The notes below the pieces were generated by a model. It ran no database searches. It was given only the letters and a program-made list of their open reading frames with translations, and was not told the origin of the DNA. Of a stretch of DNA of 64,000 nucleotides, positions 19,355-27,951 are shown one piece after another. The stretch covers positions 41,871-105,870 of IMG/VR virus record IMGVR_UViG_3300032249_000373; one strand, written 5' to 3'. Position 1 is the first letter of the stretch. The number at the start of each line of letters is the position of its first letter. This DNA is from a virus. The translations under genes and the position numbers were made by a program.

Positions 19355-22300
19355 ATGAACTACGTAGGCTTACACGTACATACCCATTACTCACTATTTG
19401 ACGGCGTAGCAACTCCAAAAGAGTATGTTGACCGTGCTAGTGCTTTAGGCATGCCAGCAATCGCAATCACAGACCATGGTACGTTGTCTGGTCATCGTGA
19501 GATGTATCGCATGGCTAAAGAAAAGGGTATTAAGCCAATTCTAGGTCTAGAAGGATATATGTGTGCAGACATATCTGATACAAGAGATAAGTCTGAAAGA
19601 GAAGGTCAACAAGATCTTGTCTATAACCACATTATCCTTCTAGCCAAGAATAAACTAGGTTTAGAAAACCTTAACAAGATTAGTGAATTATCATGGACAG
19701 ATGGTTTCTTTAAGAAGCCAAGGTTTGATTTTGATATTCTACAAAAGTATCGTGAAGGTATTATTGTAACTTCTGCTTGTCCAAGCAGTGTTATTGTTAA
19801 AGCATTAGAAGAAGAAGAGTTTGCTCTTGCCAAGAAGTATATTCAGTGGTTTAAAGATAACTTTGGTAGTGACTACTACATTGAAGTAATGCCACACAAT
19901 GATGCACAAATAAACAAATACCTAATAGAACTTGCAGATGAGTTTAGTATCAAGGTTGTTGTTACCCCAGATTGTCACCATGTTGATCAGTCACAAAGAG
20001 AAGTTCAAGAGTTTAAGTTGTTACTTAACACACATGGGAAAGTAAACAAAGAAGCAACATATGAAAAGTCAAAGAAGCAACCAGATATGATGAAACGACT
20101 TGACTATCTATATGGAGAAGATCGCCAGATAACATTTAATAAATTTGATATCCACTTATTGTCTTATGAAGAGATGAAGGCAGCGATGGAATTGCAGGGT
20201 ATTGACAGACCTGATATCTATGCTAACACACTACTATTAGCAGATACAGTAGAAGACTATGAGATACAAGATGGACTAAACTTATTGCCAGTTCAATATA
20301 AAAGCCCAGATAAGGAACTTGCTAAGATTGCTCTAGAAGGTTTGCAGTTAAAGGGTTTGTCAGAAAATAAAGAATATCTAGATAGGCTTGACGAAGAACT
20401 AAAGATTATTAAAGATAAAAAGTTTGCACCATACTTCCTTGTTGTTCAAAGCATGATTTCTTGGGCTAAGAAGGAAGGAATTATGGTTGGTCCTGGTCGT
20501 GGATCTGCTGCTGGTTCATTGGTTTGTTACTCACTTGGAATTACAGATATTGATCCAATTAAGTATGGTCTTCTGTTCTTCCGATTTATTAATCCAGAAC
20601 GTAATGACTTTCCAGATATTGATACAGATATTCAAGATAACAGACGTGATGAAGTTAAAGACTATCTTGTTAGACAATATAGACACGTTGCATCTATTGC
20701 AACATTCCTTGAATTTAAAGACAAGGGTGTTGTGCGAGATGTAGCCAGAGTTTTAGATATTCCATTAACAGATGTAAACAAGGTTTTAAAGTTGGTAGAT
20801 ACTTGGGATGAATATTGTTCATCAAGGACTGCTGCTTGGTTTAGAGAAAAGTATCCAGAGGTGGAGGTTTATGGTGAACAATTACGTGGTCGTATTCGTG
20901 GTACTGGTATACACGCTGCTGGTGTGGTCACTAGCAAAGATCCGATTTTTAGGTTTGCTCCAATGGAAACGAGATCTAGTCCTGGGTCTGATGAACGTAT
21001 ACCTGTGGTTGGTGTCGACATGGAAGAGGCTGAACGCATCGGGCTTATAAAAATTGACGCACTTGGTCTTAAAACATTAAGTGTTATTCAAGATGCAGTT
21101 GCAATGATTAAAGAAAATCATTACAAGGATATTGATTTAGATTCTCTTGATCTTGCAGATGCAAAGGTTTACGAAATGCTTTCAGATGGATATACAAAGG
21201 GTGTATTTCAGTGTGAAGCAACACCTTACACAAATCTTTTAGTTAAGATGGGTGTTAAGAATTTTAATGAACTTGCCGCATCAAATGCATTGGTTCGTCC
21301 TGGTGCTATGAATACTATTGGTAAAGATTATATTGCTCGTAAACATGGCAAGCAAAATGTATCTTATACGCACCAGATTATGAAAGAGTTTACGGAGGAT
21401 ACTTATGGCTGTGTTCTTTACCAAGAGCAAGTTATGCAAGCATGCGTACACCTTGGACAAATGTCCATGTCGGAAGCAGATAAAGTTAGAAAAATCATTG
21501 GAAAGAAAAAAGATGCTAAAGAGTTTGATGTATACAAAGAGCAGTTTGTCAAAGGTGCTTCTGCCTATATTACTCCCAATCAGGCTCTTGATCTATGGCA
21601 TGACTTTGAAGCGCATGCGGGATACTCATTCAACAAGTCTCATGCGGTTGCTTACTCTACGCTCTCGTATTGGACGGCGTGGTTAAAGTATTACTACCCT
21701 CTTGAGTTTATGTTTGCATTGCTTAAGAATGAGAAAGACAAGGATGGTCGTACAGAATATCTAATTGAGGCAAAGCGTATGGGTATTCCTATTAAACTTC
21801 CTCATATTAATGACTCTGACTTTGATTTTAAAATTGAGGGTAAGGGAATCAGGTTTGGATTAACTGGTATTAAGTTTATATCAACAAATATTGCAGAAAA
21901 GTATATTGCTGCTAGACCATTTAAGTCATACAAAGAACTTGAAGAGTTTACTTTTACAAAAGGCAATGGAGTAAATAGTCGTGCACTTAATGCTTTACGT
22001 GTAATAGGTGCTGCAACTTTTGCTGATCAACCAAGAAATGATGCTGAGATTAAAGAAAATCTATATGAATACTTAAACCTTCCAGAATTCAATATTACAA
22101 TCCCTTCTCATTATTATGCATTTATTCAGGATGTAGATTCATTTGAGGAAAAGGGATCTTTTATTCTTATGGGAATGGTTAAGGCAATTAAAAGAGGAAC
22201 GGGATGGTCACGAATTGAAATTTTGGACAAGACTGGTAGTGTTGGCATATTTGATGAAGAATCTACGATTATTGAAACTGGTCGTACTTATCTTGTTCTT

Positions 22301-22630
22301 GCAAATGATAATAGGATTGTGTCTGCAATACCTGTTGACGAGATAAAAGGATCTCCTAATGCTCTTGTAAAGTTTTTAAGTTATAAGCAATTGCCTTATT
22401 CTGAAGAAGAAATGTTTGTTGTTTCTTTTAAGCCAAGAATGACAAAGGCTGGAAAGAAAATGGCTTCTTTAACCTTAGCAGATACAAGTAGAGAACTTCA
22501 CTCTGTAACTGTATTTCCTACCGCATTTCCTAGAGCATACATGCATATTGAAGAGGGCAAGGCTTACAAGTTTAGTTTTGGCAAAACAAAAGATGGAACA
22601 GTAACATTGGAGGATGTATATGTCAGTTAG
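19355..22630 (+). CDS. dnaE: DNA polymerase III alpha subunit
   Basis: 1,091 residues, a near full-length DnaE. The N-terminal PHP domain has HVHTHYSLFDG and AITDHGTL, so its metal-binding histidines look retained and proofreading is possible. The polymerase core shows GPGRGSAAGSLVCYSLGI and PDIDTDIQDNRRDEV (two catalytic Asp), with a third Asp in IKIDALGLKTL. A finger/HhH region and an OB-like C-terminal part follow. Having its own C-family polymerase makes the phage largely independent of the host replicase. Confidence 0.95.
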   Translation: MNYVGLHVHTHYSLFDGVATPKEYVDRASALGMPAIAITDHGTLSGHREMYRMAKEKGIKPILGLEGYMCADISDTRDKSEREGQQDLVYNHIILLAKNKLGLENLNKISELSWTDGFFKKPRFDFDILQKYREGIIVTSACPSSVIVKALEEEEFALAKKYIQWFKDNFGSDYYIEVMPHNDAQINKYLIELADEFSIKVVVTPDCHHVDQSQREVQEFKLLLNTHGKVNKEATYEKSKKQPDMMKRLDYLYGEDRQITFNKFDIHLLSYEEMKAAMELQGIDRPDIYANTLLLADTVEDYEIQDGLNLLPVQYKSPDKELAKIALEGLQLKGLSENKEYLDRLDEELKIIKDKKFAPYFLVVQSMISWAKKEGIMVGPGRGSAAGSLVCYSLGITDIDPIKYGLLFFRFINPERNDFPDIDTDIQDNRRDEVKDYLVRQYRHVASIATFLEFKDKGVVRDVARVLDIPLTDVNKVLKLVDTWDEYCSSRTAAWFREKYPEVEVYGEQLRGRIRGTGIHAAGVVTSKDPIFRFAPMETRSSPGSDERIPVVGVDMEEAERIGLIKIDALGLKTLSVIQDAVAMIKENHYKDIDLDSLDLADAKVYEMLSDGYTKGVFQCEATPYTNLLVKMGVKNFNELAASNALVRPGAMNTIGKDYIARKHGKQNVSYTHQIMKEFTEDTYGCVLYQEQVMQACVHLGQMSMSEADKVRKIIGKKKDAKEFDVYKEQFVKGASAYITPNQALDLWHDFEAHAGYSFNKSHAVAYSTLSYWTAWLKYYYPLEFMFALLKNEKDKDGRTEYLIEAKRMGIPIKLPHINDSDFDFKIEGKGIRFGLTGIKFISTNIAEKYIAARPFKSYKELEEFTFTKGNGVNSRALNALRVIGAATFADQPRNDAEIKENLYEYLNLPEFNITIPSHYYAFIQDVDSFEEKGSFILMGMVKAIKRGTGWSRIEILDKTGSVGIFDEESTIIETGRTYLVLANDNRIVSAIPVDEIKGSPNALVKFLSYKQLPYSEEEMFVVSFKPRMTKAGKKMASLTLADTSRELHSVTVFPTAFPRAYMHIEEGKAYKFSFGKTKDGTVTLEDVYVS

Positions 22631-23633
22631 TGTAGAAGAAGTATTAGCACAGTTAGATCCTAAACTTAGAAAAAGATTAGGCAATGGTGTTGGAGTAAAC
22701 TTTGAGTATCAACCTACACCCAGTTTTGGATTAAACCGTGCACTAGGAGGAGGACTGCCTTATGGACGACAAGTCCTTATCTGGGGATCAAAGTCGTCTG
22801 CAAAGTCCTCTATGTGCCTTCAGATGATTGCTATGGCACAAAAAGAAGGTAAGGTCTGTGCATGGATTGACTCTGAAATGTCATACTCTGAAGACTGGGC
22901 TGTTAAACTTGGGGTAGACCCAACAAAACTTATTTACTCACAAGCAAGAACTATTAGCGATATGGTTGATGTTGGTGTTGGACTTATCAATGCTGGTGTT
23001 GACTTAATCGTAATAGACTCTATTACATCAATGCTTCCTGCAATTTATTTTGAAAAAGATACAGATGATATGAAAGCATTAGAAAATACAAAACAGATTG
23101 GAGCAGAATCTCGTGACTTTAGTAACGCATGGAAAATGCTTAACTATGCAAACAATAAAGTTAAGCCTACTCTTCTTGTACTTATTTCTCAGTCCCGTAA
23201 TAATATTAACGCTATGTATACTAGTCAGCAGCCGTCAGGCGGTCAGGCTACTAAGTTTTATTCGTCTTGTGTTATTAAACTATTTTCATCAGAGTCAGAT
23301 AATCAAGCACTTAAGGGTAAGATCAAGGTAGGAGATAAATTAATTGAAGAAAAGATTGGTAGAAAAATTCGTTGGGAACTACAGTTCTCCAAAACCTCTC
23401 CAGGGTTCCAATCTGGTGAGTATGATTTTTATTTTAGAGGTGACGATATTGGTATTGATGCCATTGGTGATATGGTTGATACAGCAGAATCAGTAGGACT
23501 AGTTAATCGTACTGGAGCATGGTATCAACTTGATGATGGTACAAAGGTTCAAGGACGAGATGGTTTTATCAATCGTGTAAGAGAAGACCTAGATCTACAA
23601 CAAAGCCTAAGAGATAAATTAGCAAATGGCTGA
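22620..23633 (+). CDS. recA: RecA-like recombinase
   Basis: 337 residues. The ATG at 22620 is preferred over that at 22614 because GGAGG lies 7 bases before it. The P-loop is GSKSSAKSS, with Ala where RecA has Gly before Lys-Ser; Walker B is VDLIVIDSITSM. The N-terminal QPTPSFGLNRALGGGLPYG segment matches the RecA core entry. It should form filaments on ssDNA for strand exchange and repair of replication forks. It lacks most of the bacterial RecA C-terminal domain. Confidence 0.85.
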   Translation: MSVSVEEVLAQLDPKLRKRLGNGVGVNFEYQPTPSFGLNRALGGGLPYGRQVLIWGSKSSAKSSMCLQMIAMAQKEGKVCAWIDSEMSYSEDWAVKLGVDPTKLIYSQARTISDMVDVGVGLINAGVDLIVIDSITSMLPAIYFEKDTDDMKALENTKQIGAESRDFSNAWKMLNYANNKVKPTLLVLISQSRNNINAMYTSQQPSGGQATKFYSSCVIKLFSSESDNQALKGKIKVGDKLIEEKIGRKIRWELQFSKTSPGFQSGEYDFYFRGDDIGIDAIGDMVDTAESVGLVNRTGAWYQLDDGTKVQGRDGFINRVREDLDLQQSLRDKLANG

Positions 23634-23811
23634 TAACAACTTTGTTATATTTCATGGAAAGTTTCCATGCAAGAAGTGCCAAGAAGAGGTATCCTCTTTA
23701 AGACTTTGGCGTGAAACAGGAGATGCAACATGGATGTGTTCTGGAAAGCATATGTCTAAGGTTGCATTGATACCATCAAAAAAGAAAAAGAAAGATTTTG
23801 CTAATGAGTGA
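23626..23811 (+). CDS. Small zinc-ribbon-like protein
   Basis: 61 residues, overlapping the recombinase end by 8 bases. CKKC near residue 15 and a later Cys/His pair (CSGKHMS) suggest one metal site. The lysine-rich C-terminus could bind nucleic acid. It lies between the recombinase and the resolvase-like gene. Confidence 0.6.
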   Translation: MADNNFVIFHGKFPCKKCQEEVSSLRLWRETGDATWMCSGKHMSKVALIPSKKKKKDFANE

Positions 23812-24100
23812 GAGGTCTGAGTCAAAACGTATCGGAGCCAAGCAACACAAGAACTCTGGTAGAAATAATACCAAGGGTGATGCATCTTGGAATAATTTTG
23901 TAATAGACTTTAAGGAATGCTCTAAGTCTTTTACCTTAAATCAAGATGTTTGGGCTAAGGCTACAACTGATGCATTAAAGAAAAGTATGGATCCTGCTCT
24001 TATTATTGTGCTTGGTGAAGGTACACAAAAAGTACGACTTGCTATAATAGAGTTAGATATGTTAGAACAGTTAATAGAGGAGAAAAAAAATGTCAAATGA
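23804..24100 (+). CDS. Holliday junction resolvase-like nuclease, PD-(D/E)XK type
   Basis: 98 residues from the ATG at 23804. SKRIGAKQHKNSGRNN, then KGDASWNNFVIDFKECSK, fits the small archaeal/phage resolvase plan: a basic N-terminal strand with GS/GR, a GD acidic residue and a D-F-K catalytic strand. Such enzymes cut four-way DNA junctions formed by recombination. It lies directly after the RecA-like gene; a RuvC-like gene lies 1.7 kb downstream. The core motif is visible, but the identity needs structure-level comparison. Confidence 0.6.
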   Translation: MSERSESKRIGAKQHKNSGRNNTKGDASWNNFVIDFKECSKSFTLNQDVWAKATTDALKKSMDPALIIVLGEGTQKVRLAIIELDMLEQLIEEKKNVK

Positions 24101-24404
24101 GGGTCCACAAAAAACAACGCTAGAACAAGTAAATGGTTTAGCCGAAATTGCAGAGTATATGAATGATGAAGAACTTACAGTTGCTCTTACAATGATTGCT
24201 AAAATAATTATTAAACCAGACATTCCAATTCAGGTTGCAAGTCTTGAGATTGTTAGACTACAGGCAATTGCAGCAAAGATGTCATTAAAGGCTACGTGGA
24301 TGGCCAATGTTGATAAAAGTGACAGGGCAAAGAAAAATATTTACTATACCGCAGCAGAATCAATCAATGATTTGGTATCAGCATTAAAATACATTATGCG
24401 CTAA
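24090..24404 (+). CDS. Small helical protein, unknown
   Basis: 104 residues, predicted helical, with GAGG upstream and an 11-base overlap with the resolvase-like gene. No motif recognised. It is placed within the recombination block, perhaps as an accessory factor. Confidence 0.55.
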   Translation: MSNEGPQKTTLEQVNGLAEIAEYMNDEELTVALTMIAKIIIKPDIPIQVASLEIVRLQAIAAKMSLKATWMANVDKSDRAKKNIYYTAAESINDLVSALKYIMR

Positions 24405-24406
24405 CC

Positions 24407-24415
24407 TGCTATACT
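24407..24415 (+). promoter_or_regulatory. Extended -10 promoter
   Basis: TGCTATACT: an extended TG plus a -10 hexamer at 24410-24415, no clear -35, about 21 bases before the next gene. Confidence 0.4.
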
Positions 24416-24435
24416 TATATAAACAAGGGATGATA

Positions 24436-25245
24436 ATGACTAAAAATTTACTACAACAAATAATGATTAGAGAACCGAAGAAGATAGAGATTATAGACAC
24501 TCAGGCATTGATTGAAAAAATTCAATCAGGATATACGGTTAAGCGTGTAGATAAATTTCAAACAAAGAAAACTTTTGCACCATCTACAATTGCGTACTCT
24601 CATGGAGAGTGTCCAAGGTATTGGTATCTTGCATTTGAGGGCGCAGTCTTTGAAGATAATGCAGATGCCTATGGCGCAGCAAATATGACTGCTGGTACTA
24701 AGTCACATGAACGTATTCAACAAGCAATGATGGACTCTGGAATTGCAGAAATTTATGAGTCAGATGAAGGTCCAACAACAGAGTTTAAGATTATCAATAA
24801 TGACCCACCAATATTTGGTTATGGTGATGCCATGATTAATTGGGAAGGTGAGCAGATTGTTGGAGAAATTAAGACTATGCTCAACGAAGGTTTTGAGTAT
24901 CGCAAGAAGGCGTTAAAACCAAAGACTGGTCACTTAATTCAGTTGCTTATTTATATGAAGATTCTTAAAAAATCAAAGGGTGTATTGATTTATGAAAACA
25001 AGAATAATCATGAGTTGCTAGTTCTTCCAATAGAAGTAACAGATTATTATCGTCAATGGATTGACGAAACATTTCAATGGATGAGAGATGTTCGTAAAGC
25101 ATGGACAGATAAAACACTACCCACAAAAAACTACAGATCAAATTCAAAAATCTGTAAAACATGTCCAATTCAAAAAGCATGTGAAGATGCTGGCGCAGGG
25201 GTAGTAAAACTTAAATCCCTGGAGGGGCTCAGTGAAGTTATGTAG
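24436..25245 (+). CDS. Cas4/RecB-like PD-(D/E)XK exonuclease with Fe-S type cysteines
   Basis: 269 residues; the ATG at 24436 has AAGGGA five bases upstream. The nuclease core shows FGYGDAMINWEGEQIVGEIKT (acidic GD and E-I-K), a QLLIYMKIL motif III-type helix and four cysteines arranged as in Cas4/AddB: one early in GECPRYWY and three late in CKTCPIQKAC. These would hold a 4Fe-4S cluster. Phage members probably resect DNA ends for recombination. No CRISPR array or other cas gene is present here, so a CRISPR role is not implied. Confidence 0.8.
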   Translation: MTKNLLQQIMIREPKKIEIIDTQALIEKIQSGYTVKRVDKFQTKKTFAPSTIAYSHGECPRYWYLAFEGAVFEDNADAYGAANMTAGTKSHERIQQAMMDSGIAEIYESDEGPTTEFKIINNDPPIFGYGDAMINWEGEQIVGEIKTMLNEGFEYRKKALKPKTGHLIQLLIYMKILKKSKGVLIYENKNNHELLVLPIEVTDYYRQWIDETFQWMRDVRKAWTDKTLPTKNYRSNSKICKTCPIQKACEDAGAGVVKLKSLEGLSEVM

Positions 25246-25522
25246 TGTATGCGATACATCATTTAAACCTAAAGTAACTTATCAAATTTACTGTAATAAG
25301 GTTTGTAGGGATATTGCAACCAGAGAAAAGATTGTAGAAAGGTATAACGTAACAAAAAGACAAAAACGAAAAGGTAAAAAGCGTTTATGTCTTGGTGGTT
25401 GTGCACAAGAACTTTCTATATATAACGACTCTGGATTTTGTTCAAATTGTAATGTTAGTGAAAAAGCAGTTGCAAAAATGTTAAAAGAGTTGAAAGGCTA
25501 TATTGAATATGAGCAAGACTAA
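25232..25522 (+). CDS. Double zinc-finger protein
   Basis: 96 residues from GTG, with GGAGGGG directly upstream. Two Cys clusters (CSVCDTSF...YCNKVCRD and CLGGC...FCSNCN) flank a very basic linker rich in Lys/Arg. It overlaps the nuclease gene by 14 bases and the resolvase by 14. Likely DNA- or RNA-binding; the specific role is unknown. Confidence 0.65.
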   Translation: MKLCSVCDTSFKPKVTYQIYCNKVCRDIATREKIVERYNVTKRQKRKGKKRLCLGGCAQELSIYNDSGFCSNCNVSEKAVAKMLKELKGYIEYEQD

Positions 25523-26099
25523 GTGGGGAGCAGAAGCACAGCCAAAAACTATTTGTGCTATAGATGCTAGTACTAATAGTCTTGCCTTTGCTTTGTTTGT
25601 TGGCAATGAACTTGAAAGTATTGGAAAAATTTCTTTTGAAGGAAAGAATATCTATGAAAAAGTTATGGATGCTGGCAAAAAAGTAAAAGCCTTTTTTGAT
25701 ATTTATGGTGGTTTTGAAGCAATAGTTATTGAACATACAGTATTTATGAATAGCCCCAAGACTGCTGCTGACCTTGCATTAGTTCAAGGTGCAATTCTTG
25801 GATCAGCAGGACAATCTGGAACTAAAATAATTGGCAGAGTTTCTCCAATTACTTGGCAAATTTTTATGGGTAATGGAAAAATATCTAAAGAAGAACAGTT
25901 ACTAATACGATCTCAAAATCCTGGAAAGTCTGATTCATACTACAAGGCTCATGAAAGAATGCTTCGTAAAGAAAGAACAATTAAGTTTATTAATATTAAT
26001 TATGATAGAACAATTACAGATAACGATGTTGCCGATGCCTGCGGTATAGGTCATTGGGCAATAAAAAACTGGGAAAAAGCGATAGGAGAAAATAAATAA
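25509..26099 (+). CDS. RuvC-like Holliday junction resolvase
   Basis: 196 residues from the ATG at 25509. RNase-H-fold acidic residues: Asp in ICAIDAST, Glu in IVIEHTVF and Asp in ITDNDVADACGIG. That spacing and fold match RuvC-type resolvases, which cut Holliday junctions symmetrically. It is within the recombination cluster and is the second possible resolvase after the gene at 23804. RNase H-like or other RuvC-fold nucleases are alternatives. Confidence 0.75.
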   Translation: MSKTKWGAEAQPKTICAIDASTNSLAFALFVGNELESIGKISFEGKNIYEKVMDAGKKVKAFFDIYGGFEAIVIEHTVFMNSPKTAADLALVQGAILGSAGQSGTKIIGRVSPITWQIFMGNGKISKEEQLLIRSQNPGKSDSYYKAHERMLRKERTIKFININYDRTITDNDVADACGIGHWAIKNWEKAIGENK

Positions 26100-26737
26100 T
26101 GCCAGAGTTAAATGCAAACATACCACCGATTTCGTGTTATGTAAGAGGAAACTACTTAAGAAATCATCAAGATAGCCACGATAAATATTTTGAGTGCGTA
26201 GTCTTTGGTGTTTCAAGATTAAAATCTAGAAGTCCGCTATTTCATATTATGATGCCAGACGGTGGCCTATGGTGGAGACTTCCGATTTCTGCTTTTTGCA
26301 CAGAGCCAGGGGTTCCTGAAGTTGATCTACACAATCTAGTGTTGTGGAATTCTTTTAGTCATCACATTGCTGTAACAAGATTTGAAAACCTAACAAACCT
26401 TAGAATGTCTTATATAGATAGAACAAAAACAATGAATAAGGGAACCTATCTATTTACATTAGACTGGCACAATCCAGACACAAATGTTTTAGATGATGGG
26501 TATTCTGAAAGTCCTGCAGACCATAAGTGTGGACATGTTATTCAAAGAGATGATGGTAATTTTGCAATTCAGCCTAATAACAGAGTCAGGGTATACGAGC
26601 CTTCATTTACGCTAGAAAAAGAGTATTTGATTGACAGAATAATTAATGAAAAGAAGTATGACGTAGAAAACCAAGATAAGTGGATAATGGAAAACTCTGA
26701 TAGGTTTAACTATAACATTGAAGAAAATAAAGGTTGA
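26099..26737 (+). CDS. Conserved phage protein, unknown
   Basis: 212 residues; the ATG overlaps the previous stop (TAATG). Rich in His and aromatic residues, with motifs such as MMPDGGLWWRLPI and HKCGHVIQRDDGN that look like a conserved beta-rich fold. No membrane or signal segment. I recall similar proteins in large phages without assigned function. Confidence 0.6.
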   Translation: MPELNANIPPISCYVRGNYLRNHQDSHDKYFECVVFGVSRLKSRSPLFHIMMPDGGLWWRLPISAFCTEPGVPEVDLHNLVLWNSFSHHIAVTRFENLTNLRMSYIDRTKTMNKGTYLFTLDWHNPDTNVLDDGYSESPADHKCGHVIQRDDGNFAIQPNNRVRVYEPSFTLEKEYLIDRIINEKKYDVENQDKWIMENSDRFNYNIEENKG

Positions 26738-26762
26738 CAAATAACGCTATGCCTGCTAAACT
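26734..26762 (+). promoter_or_regulatory. Promoter
   Basis: TTGACA (26734-26739), a 17-base spacer and TAAACT (26757-26762) with an extended TG at 26754-26755. It overlaps the stop of the upstream gene and the first codons of the next small gene, which argues for a start at the internal ATG 26782. Confidence 0.6.
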
Positions 26763-26904
26763 ATATACATCGGAAGTCTATATGCGTAAGCGATATCTTA
26801 TGGATAAAAAGACTCCAGAAGAGATTGCAAAGGAGTGCGGAGCCAGTGTTGAGACTATCTACGTATACCTTGCTAAATTTGGATTAAGGAAGTCTAAGAG
26901 ATGA
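26749..26904 (+). CDS. Small homeodomain-like HTH protein
   Basis: 51 residues from ATG 26749 (40 from ATG 26782, which has GGAAG before it and suits the promoter). The pattern RYLMDKKTPEEIAKECG and ETIYVYLAKFGL is a typical short helix-turn-helix in which IAKECG and a following recognition helix are visible. The N-terminal residues LYTSEVYMRKRY also look conserved, which favours the longer form. Probably a small DNA-binding regulator. Confidence 0.6.
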   Translation: MPAKLYTSEVYMRKRYLMDKKTPEEIAKECGASVETIYVYLAKFGLRKSKR

Positions 26905-27038
26905 ATAAGATAAAAAGAATTATATTTATATTGTCATTGGCTGCAGCAGCAGGCATTACATACACGATAGTTGCATTAAAAAATATTCCAGAATCATTTG
27001 ACTGGAACTTAGAGGAAGATGCCGATGAGGATTATTAG
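26901..27038 (+). CDS. Small membrane protein
   Basis: 45 residues with an ATGA overlap to the previous gene. A basic N-terminus and one hydrophobic helix (about 7-26), then an acidic tail. Single-pass, N-in orientation likely. Function unknown. Confidence 0.55.
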   Translation: MNKIKRIIFILSLAAAAGITYTIVALKNIPESFDWNLEEDADEDY

Positions 27039-27186
27039 ACACTTTGTAGATGTTTCAAAAGCGCTTACACAAAGAGCATTTTGTAAACACTTAGACTCTT
27101 CAATATCGTCATGCCCATTTACTGGAAGAACATACACAACATGCCTAAAGTGTTTCAAAAGATTAAATGTTGAGGTAACTAAGTGA
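27025..27186 (+). CDS. Small cysteine-containing protein
   Basis: 53 residues, overlapping both neighbours. It contains a CLKC pair near residues 40-43 and earlier Cys/His residues (FCKH, SSCPF), a probable zinc site. Basic overall. Function unknown. Confidence 0.5.
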   Translation: MRIIRHFVDVSKALTQRAFCKHLDSSISSCPFTGRTYTTCLKCFKRLNVEVTK

Positions 27187-27425
27187 GCGATAACCTACAC
27201 ATTACTGTTGATCAGGTAAACCATCCTGTTCATTACACATCAGATCCTTCTGGGGTTGAATGTATTCAAATTACTAGACATAGAAACTTTAATGTTGGTA
27301 ATGCATTCAAGTATTTGTGGAGAGCAGGACTTAAAGATGAAGCAAAAACTATTCAAGATTTAGAAAAAGCCATCTTCTATATTAAAGATGAAATAAATAG
27401 ATTAGAGGGAAAGTATGTCAAGTGA
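27183..27425 (+). CDS. DUF3310 family protein
   Basis: 80 residues starting at GTG in a four-base overlap. The pattern VNHPVHYTSDPSGVECIQI, NVGNAFKYLWRAGLKD and DLEKAIFYIKDEI is the DUF3310 signature, a small family common in phages and sometimes labelled nucleotide kinase without proof. It lies just before the terminase genes. Confidence 0.85.
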   Translation: MSDNLHITVDQVNHPVHYTSDPSGVECIQITRHRNFNVGNAFKYLWRAGLKDEAKTIQDLEKAIFYIKDEINRLEGKYVK

Positions 27426-27951
27426 GACAGAACTTATTCAGCATCTTGATGAAGTTAATCAAGTAGTTACTGAATACCTTAAGGGCAATGATCCAACAGT
27501 TATTTCTAAAGAGTTAGACATACCACGTACCCGTGTTGTATCTTTAATTAATGAGTGGAAGGTTATGGCATCTGCTAATGATGCTATACGTGCTCGTGCT
27601 AAAGAGGCATTGGTTGGAGCAGATACACACTATACAAAGTTAATTACAAAGGCTTACGAAGTTATTGATGAAGCAAGTCTGTCAACAAACCTTACAGCAA
27701 AGACTGCTGGTATTAAATTAGTTTTAGATATTGAGTCAAGAAGAATTGACATGCTACAAAAAGCAGGTCTTCTTGAGAACAAAGAACTAGCAGAAGAGAT
27801 GATTGAAATTGAAAGACGACAAGAAGTTCTTGTTGGAATCCTAAGAGATATTGCTTCAGAGCATCCAGAAGTTCGTGACATTATTATGAAAAGACTTTCT
27901 GCTATTGCAAAAGAAGGAGAAGTGATTACAGTTGTCCACGATGTTCAATGA
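27415..27951 (+). CDS. Probable terminase small subunit
   Basis: 178 residues. An N-terminal helix-turn-helix (TEYLKGNDPTVISKELDIPR, then a recognition helix) is followed by a long helical region suited to ring oligomers. It directly precedes and overlaps the large terminase gene, the usual place of the DNA-recognising subunit. No family-specific motif was recognised, so the call is by fold type and synteny. Confidence 0.7.
   Translation: MSSETELIQHLDEVNQVVTEYLKGNDPTVISKELDIPRTRVVSLINEWKVMASANDAIRARAKEALVGADTHYTKLITKAYEVIDEASLSTNLTAKTAGIKLVLDIESRRIDMLQKAGLLENKELAEEMIEIERRQEVLVGILRDIASEHPEVRDIIMKRLSAIAKEGEVITVVHDVQ

Noticed and set aside
24436-25245. Cas4-like gene as part of a CRISPR adaptation module
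   Set aside because: No cas1/cas2 or array; it sits with phage recombination genes.
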